In this document: positions 59,670 through 64,000 of the stretch, in pieces
Numbering within the stretch: the stretch's first letter is position 1
Layout: the number at the start of each line of letters is the position of its first letter
Assembly: GCA_021927905.1 (NCBI GenBank)
Contig: BLLK01000020.1
Coordinates: 682,001 to 746,000 of the forward strand
Direction: 5' to 3'
Length of the DNA stretch: 64,000 nucleotides
Source of the DNA: Chaetoceros tenuissimus
Taxonomy: Eukaryota; Bacillariophyta; Thalassiosirophyceae; Chaetocerotales; Chaetocerotaceae
Notes under the pieces: generated by a model
What the model was told of the DNA's origin: nothing
The model's input: the letters and a program-made list of their open reading frames with translations, nothing else
Database searches by the model: none
Program-made: the position numbers and the translations under genes

Positions 59670-60313
59670 TTACCAGAGAAGAACTGATGTAGATACAAGT
59701 ACGACAAGAGCTTGCACTGCAGAGGCTTTCACTCCAGATGCTCGAACTTCCAAAAGATTCACGGCGCAATCAGTATTGTGTTCCCTAAAGGCAAAAAAAA
59801 ATAGTTTAGAATACACAAATACAAATTGAGAGTGATGGAAAACAGAAAAAGCAAAACTTACAATTCTTGCAATGTGGCATCAACTCTGTAGTGCAGATTA
59901 TTATTCTCACAAGACTTGGCACTACAAAATGGGTAATTGGTATAAGTTACATTGCCAAGCTCGCATTTCAGCTCAAACTTAATTTTCAGCATGGTTCCAA
60001 TTCGATTAGAGTCTCCTCTTTTTGCCTCTTTACACCCATCTTCGTAATCATCATAATTCTTGTATGTACAGTTCCCAATGTCTGTACAATCCAAGTCTAC
60101 AGATTGCAGGTCTACTTTTTCCAGTGAACGATGTATATGGAGCATATCATCTATGCAGATTTCTTCTGGCTGGGGAATATTAAGTCTCCTTGAGATCTCT
60201 GTTCCAAGATCAGGATACGATTTACCAATCATGTTGATCATGAAACAGAGTGCACATATGGATCCCAAGACTTTCGTCCATTTCGTAACATGTGAATGCT
60301 GAAGTGCTTTCAT
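59670..60313 (-). CDS. Small secreted protein, possibly GPI-anchored, two exons
   Basis: Exon 1 runs 60313-59862 and exon 2 runs 59784-59670. The 77-bp intron is phase 2 (gtaagt donor, tttgcctttag acceptor). The product is 188 residues. The N-terminus has a membrane-insertion segment (VLGSICALCFMINMIG, about 15-30), likely an uncleaved or cleaved signal. The central part contains eight or more Cys, with repeated (N)xTY(K/T)NY phrases (CTYKNYDDYEDGC and VTYTNYPFC). Exon 2 supplies a C-terminal hydrophobic segment (SAVQALVVLVSTSVLLW) ending directly at the stop, preceded by small residues, as in GPI-anchor signals. I do not recognise a family. If unspliced, the protein would end at exon 1 after LQEL without this tail. 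Confidence 0.7.
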
Positions 60314-60724
60314 CAGATGGTTGACTTTTCTTTTCGTATGGTTGAATTTTCTAGCTTATAGGTTTACTTTTTAACTTTTGTGATTACTTCATGTTAATCC
60401 CAGAGTCAATATGTGTAGGCGCTTAATTGTAATAGCAAGCTTCTCATTCAGATATTGTGTTCTTTTTCCAAAAATGAGGCCGTTAAGGAGTCCCATCTCC
60501 CAACCGTTAGACCTCATTTATTTTTATTCTGACCCAAGCTACCAAGAGCTTCATCATGAAATGAATAATAATAATGAGTAAAGATTCAAGTTATAGATTT
60601 AAAGACAAAATCTTCAAATTACTCTGACTAAGTTATTAAAGAAAAAAATCTTTTCTCAAACAGAGAAGCTACATCATCCATCTGTTCAATTCAATAATAA
60701 ACCAACACTCTCACCAAGGTGATT
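60314..60724. promoter_or_regulatory. Intergenic region with inverted repeat
   Basis: AAATGAGG (60472-60479) and CCTCATTT (60512-60519) form an 8-bp inverted pair. The 21-bp stretch at 60482-60502 between them recurs at 62282-62302 with one mismatch. It should include the promoter of the minus-strand gene at 59670-60313. Confidence 0.45.
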
Positions 60725-61684
60725 CTACTCAATGCTCATCAACTGTGCAAATTCGGGGTGATCTACCTCCTGCATGTGACGTAATTTGGGAATATCGCTA
60801 CCCCTGCTTTCATCTCGTCCTCCAACACCAGCCATGAGACCATACGAAGTAATATTATCTCTGGCCAAAAGACAGTCAATTGGCTTTCTTGGATAGTGAT
60901 CCCAATGCTTCCGTAATTTATCAACCTTATCACCTCTCCAAACAGTGAGATGTGTACCTCCACAGTACCACCGTGTTGGCGGATTAAGTGTCCTGAATCC
61001 ATAACCGAGTTCGCCCATTGGGAAACGAGGATAATTTGGTTTTGGTTTTTGCCAAAGATCGAAACGAAGTACATCCCAATCATCCGGTGCAAAGGCAAGA
61101 GATTTGAGAAGTTTTGTATAGTTTGTAATCACATAGTCATCTTCTAGAACAAGTGTGATTCCAGTTGTATTATGGTTGTCCATGATATCCCAATTGGAAT
61201 ACAAAAGCCCAGTCATTCCAATACATGCCGCGTCTCTAAGAGCAGGGTTACAAACACCAGTTTCACCTGATTTCCCAGATATGCGATAATAAGGAACTCC
61301 ATATTTTTTTGAAAAAGGCTCTAACCAAGATTCCATCCAATCTCGTTTATCAGTACGGTAGTCCATGTTGATGTAGTAGATGCGATCGACGAGAATTGGA
61401 TATGTCTCGTTTTTCTCGATAATTATTCTGTCGTCAATCTCCTTATTATCTTCTTCTTCTTCGTCTTGTTCGAAGCACTTACTGCAGCCGTTGCAGTGCT
61501 GAAAGGTACATTTCATATCCCATGGATCGGGGTGATTAATACACCATCCATGGCATTCGCCTTCATTTTCTTCATTCAATTGACGGGCTCCTTGTTCGTC
61601 TTCTTGAACCAAACACTGAAGTAAAAAAAGGCCAAGGATCGCAGCTAAAAGGACTTTGGTAGTTCGCTTTTTCTGTGGAATCAT
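60725..61684 (-). CDS. GT25-like glycosyltransferase, type II membrane protein
   Basis: The ATG at 61684 gives 319 residues; the upstream frame start (61735) would place charged residues before the membrane anchor. The anchor is near residues 11-26 (VLLAAILGLFLLQCLV). A Cys-rich stem follows (CHGWCINHPDPWDMKC and CNGCSKCFEQ). The catalytic domain starts DRIYYINMDYRTDKRDWMES, matching the family entry where a conserved Asp-Arg pair follows an INLD/INMD phrase. It includes TLVLEDDYVI (EDD metal-binding motif), FAPDDWDVLRFDLW, and a Trp/Cys-bearing TRWYCGGTHLTVW segment. These features fit the GT25/LPS-type family, whose eukaryotic members transfer galactose to collagen hydroxylysine. Donor and acceptor here are unknown. 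Confidence 0.8.
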   Translation of the reverse strand: MIPQKKRTTKVLLAAILGLFLLQCLVQEDEQGARQLNEENEGECHGWCINHPDPWDMKCTFQHCNGCSKCFEQDEEEEDNKEIDDRIIIEKNETYPILVDRIYYINMDYRTDKRDWMESWLEPFSKKYGVPYYRISGKSGETGVCNPALRDAACIGMTGLLYSNWDIMDNHNTTGITLVLEDDYVITNYTKLLKSLAFAPDDWDVLRFDLWQKPKPNYPRFPMGELGYGFRTLNPPTRWYCGGTHLTVWRGDKVDKLRKHWDHYPRKPIDCLLARDNITSYGLMAGVGGRDESRGSDIPKLRHMQEVDHPEFAQLMSIE

Positions 61685-62447
61685 AATTTTTATCTTATGC
61701 TTATTGGTGACTGATGATAAGGAAGGAAGATACATTGTAATGGTGCAGAGATAGTATCAGTTTTATTTTGCACATTTAAATTGGAATTAGGCATTGTTCA
61801 GATGTAATTTTGTCATTTATGATTATTGTGTCCTTATTCATTATTCAGTCTTGATTAAAATTTCTCCGTATATCACAAAAATAATGCCTATACCATCCAT
61901 GAAAATTGAATGCATATGGTACAAGGCAAGGTAGATACCTTGTGTGAGTATTACAATAATTTTGAAACCAAGAATAATGCTCACATAAAAGGAACACATG
62001 TGATTTTCATGCATCTACTCATAAATAGAAATGTGATTATTCGCTATTCTGGTCATAAGATAATTTTGTCATTATGAATATCTCCGATATCACAAAAATA
62101 ATGCCTACATCAACACTTCAAATTTAAAATTGAATGCGTATGTTACAAGGCAAGGTAAGTAGATACCTACAATGCGAGAACCGCAAAATTTAGAAACTAA
62201 CAATATTGCTCACAAAAAGGAATGCGTGTGATTTTCATGCATCTACGTCTGTTTCTCCAAACAAATAGAAATGTGACGACAGTTAATGAGTCCCATCTCC
62301 CACAAACAACGTTATTTAAAGCCTCAGTTTTGAAGAGCATTTGAATGGATCAAAAAGATTCTTATGTAATTCTGAGTAACAATTAGCTATAATTAAAGTG
62401 ATGCACTCCATCGTCTTATTTATGAAATGAAACATTGTAAAAGTTAT
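61685..62447. promoter_or_regulatory. Repeat-containing upstream region
   Basis: It contains the two-copy degenerate repeat annotated next and the 21-bp stretch at 62282-62302 shared with 60482-60502. It should include the promoter of the GT25-like gene. No coding region is visible. Confidence 0.45.
61806..62276. repeat. Two-copy degenerate tandem repeat, period about 256 bp
   Basis: Copy 1 spans about 61806-62035 and copy 2 about 62062-62276. Shared blocks in the same order are ATTTTGTCATT(T)ATGA, TATCACAAAAATAATGCCTA, TACAAGGCAAGGTA(AG)TAGATACCT, TGTGATTTTCATGCATCTAC and AAATAGAAATGTGA. Several blocks are identical over 20 bp, but there are many indels, consistent with an older segmental tandem duplication. 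Confidence 0.8.
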
Positions 62448-63134
62448 CTATCCATGTACTGCTACTTTGCATAAAATACTTTCTGTGATAATTTTCGCCA
62501 AGTCATCACGTTTTGGTCCAATTTGTGTTCTACATAGAGGGCATGTATGTCCATTTACATCAATAGCACCAACTATACATTTCTTACAGAAACGATGACG
62601 ACATGAGGGTAATATGTGCGGATCCTCCATGAGCCCAAAGCAAATCGAACACTCAAGCTCTCCGTGCAATATGCTCAATAATTTTTTATAACGTTGGATT
62701 TCGATCTCTGCCTTTTCACACCTTTTTTGAAGAGCTTTATTTCGCTCCATCTGATAACTGATTATTCTGCTTAAAGTAGTAGTATCTGCCATACGCTTAG
62801 ATAGCATCTGCCACGAGTTAAAGAAGATCATAGACATCCATCGTTCGATAAACATCTTCTTCATGGCTTTGATCATTTTCTTCTCTGCATTTTGTAAGCA
62901 ATTTTCATATTCTTCAGTAATTGCATCTATAAGAGTCCTCCAGATGATTAACAATGACAAATTCCAGAGAAAAGTATTCCCCATTATGTTCAACACTGCT
63001 AAGCCCAACACTATTTCAGTAAAATGCCCAGGTGATGAAGTAGCAACAGGTAGAATAAGCATACCAACGAAAAGAATCACGAAGATTCCAACCAAGAAGG
63101 CACATAGTAGTGAAATCAATACCCAAACGTCCAT
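62448..63134 (-). CDS. Membrane-anchored RING-finger protein (putative E3 ubiquitin ligase)
   Basis: The first ATG in frame is at 63134, giving 228 residues, but the frame is open upstream to 63251, so a 5' exon may exist. Two hydrophobic segments (about 2-30 and 45-66) suggest two membrane passes. A helical, charged region with coiled-coil character follows. The C-terminal C3HC4 RING is complete: CSICFGLMEDPHILPSCRHR, FCKKCIVGAIDVNGHTCPLC. A class as E3 ligase follows from the RING, but substrates are unknown. The upstream coiled-coil gene ends only 108 bp before this ATG in another frame, which raises the possibility that both are one gene (see findings). Confidence 0.75.
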   Translation of the reverse strand: MDVWVLISLLCAFLVGIFVILFVGMLILPVATSSPGHFTEIVLGLAVLNIMGNTFLWNLSLLIIWRTLIDAITEEYENCLQNAEKKMIKAMKKMFIERWMSMIFFNSWQMLSKRMADTTTLSRIISYQMERNKALQKRCEKAEIEIQRYKKLLSILHGELECSICFGLMEDPHILPSCRHRFCKKCIVGAIDVNGHTCPLCRTQIGPKRDDLAKIITESILCKVAVHG

Positions 63135-63241
63135 GAGAATAATTTGTGAGAAGAGAGTTCTCTTTTGATTTAGCTTCAGTTGCAAATCTGTCAAATTCTC
63201 TCTTTTCTCGGAGTTCAGTCCTCCATTTCTGTTACTTTCAA

Positions 63242-64000
63242 TCAGTTGCGACTATGCTTATCTACAGTGAACTCTACACTCTCTGTAATGTGATCTAACT
63301 TTCTACAATGTAGTGTACAATAATGAACAGCCATGTCCCTCGTGACATCATTACAAGTTTTGAAAGGTCGATTGCTATGTGTAGTTGTAATATCTGTGCG
63401 ATTTGTTTCGGCCATTTTTATTATCCTAGAACAATATATATCCCCTAAATCCTTGTAGTGTCTGATATTCTTTTCCAAATCTTGTATGACAATTTCATGC
63501 TCTTGTTTGATTTTTTCACATTCCGCAGAGTAATAATTGACATCTTTTTCTAGTAAATAGTTGTGGTGATTGCTTGTGTTCAACATCTGCGTCATGATCT
63601 CCATATCATGCTGCATGATCTCCATATCATCTTTCTGTCTATGGATTTCTTTCCATCTGTACCGATTGCTCTCTTTCCATTTCCGTTGTATCTTTACCTT
63701 TTCCTCTTTGTACTTTTGAACGTCTTTCTCCAAGACTTTGCACTTGCTTATACTTTCTTCCAAATTCTTTTTTTTATGTTCATTTTCATCCTTGAGACGA
63801 TTCAATTCATTCCATTTGCATCGATTGCTTTCTTTCCATTTCTTTCGAAGTTTCATATTTTCTTCCTCCCGGCGACTAGATACTTTTACACTTTCCTCCC
63901 ACTTCTTTTGAAAATTTTCCTTCTCTTTTTTGAGACGATTCTTTTCTATCCAGATACACCAATTACTTTTTCCCCATTTTTCCCGTAGTACTTCCTTTTC
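63242..64000 (-). CDS. Coiled-coil protein with KWKESNR repeats (partial, runs off window)
   Basis: The frame is open from the right edge of the window (64000) to the stop at 63242, so the 5' end lies outside. The 252 visible residues are almost all charged and helical. A repeated phrase KWKESNRCKWNELNRLKDEN, with variants KWGKSNWCIWIEKNRLKKE and KWKESNRYRWKEIHRQKDD, recurs with 45-50 residues between copies. This suggests a coiled coil built by internal duplication. The C-terminal 40 residues (CNDVTRDMAVHYCTLHCRK) are less regular. No enzymatic domain is seen. See the finding on possible fusion to the RING protein. Confidence 0.7.
   Translation of the reverse strand, partial: EKEVLREKWGKSNWCIWIEKNRLKKEKENFQKKWEESVKVSSRREEENMKLRKKWKESNRCKWNELNRLKDENEHKKKNLEESISKCKVLEKDVQKYKEEKVKIQRKWKESNRYRWKEIHRQKDDMEIMQHDMEIMTQMLNTSNHHNYLLEKDVNYYSAECEKIKQEHEIVIQDLEKNIRHYKDLGDIYCSRIIKMAETNRTDITTTHSNRPFKTCNDVTRDMAVHYCTLHCRKLDHITESVEFTVDKHSRN

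Noticed and set aside
1-64000. tRNA or rRNA genes and prokaryotic-type operons
   Set aside because: No convincing A-box/B-box pairs or rRNA stretches were seen, and gene orientation and introns are eukaryotic.

Overview
This window looks like nuclear DNA of a photosynthetic stramenopile, most likely a diatom (inference). It is AT-rich and has no operons. Genes are dense, about one per 2 kb, often convergent with gaps of only 25-110 bp, and several have short GT-AG introns of about 65-100 bp. Several proteins carry features I associate with diatoms: a signal peptide followed by an A-F cleavage motif for plastid import on a DEAD-box helicase, a CCKHCGG/GRYFP zinc-finger-like domain, PT-rich linkers on a leishmanolysin-like protease, multipass proteins with a SELDDIAF motif, and large numbers of Cys-x2-Cys units in one protein. 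I saw no tRNA, rRNA, CRISPR array or organellar gene.

Layout. 0.5-5 kb: nuclear or regulatory proteins (CKHCGG-domain protein, WKF-domain nucleolar-type protein, CCT-domain protein). 5-9 kb: diphthamide synthesis DPH2, divergent to an ADAL-type N6-methyl-AMP deaminase. 9-13 kb: a large ORC1/CDC6-type AAA+ protein with five copies of a YGWxGP repeat in front of the ATPase. 13-20 kb: a GT1-type glycosyltransferase, a queuosine-salvage QNG1 homologue, and a PARP with two WGR domains. 20-22 kb: a gene-poor stretch with a 289-bp element bounded by long terminal inverted repeats (MITE-like), and a single-pass membrane protein. 22-31 kb: pyruvate kinase, a multipass membrane protein with an EGF-like ectodomain, an aldo/keto reductase, and a DEAD-box helicase. 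31-41 kb: a MAK/RCK-type kinase, a small WW-like protein, a mitochondrial-type EF-hand protein, an alpha/beta hydrolase, and a SAP plus DEAD-box helicase with plastid-type targeting. 41-47 kb: an 816-residue protein with serial Cys-x2-Cys units, a gene-poor 1.4 kb, a secreted leishmanolysin-like metalloprotease, and a crotonase-fold enzyme. 48-56 kb: a GPCR-like 7TM gene broken by one in-frame TGA, a beta-helix protein, a small SH3-like membrane protein, and a double-SET protein. 56-64 kb: a GT10-like fucosyltransferase, a kanadaptin-like FHA protein, a small probably GPI-anchored protein, a GT25-like glycosyltransferase, a TM-RING protein, and a coiled-coil protein running off the window.

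The genes do not form one pathway. Recurrent themes are chromatin and DNA maintenance (ORC1-like, PARP, SET, Cys-repeat protein), translation-related modification or salvage (DPH2, QNG1, two DEAD-box proteins) and Golgi or secretory glycosylation (GT10, GT25, GT1). The most unusual items are the ORC1-like repeat fusion, the Cys-Cys insertion in DPH2, the MITE-like element, the 7TM gene with a single nonsense codon, and a possible coiled-coil/TM/RING gene split across a frame change. All domain calls come from reading the translated sequence; no database search was run. Splice sites were placed by eye and checked for reading-frame continuity.
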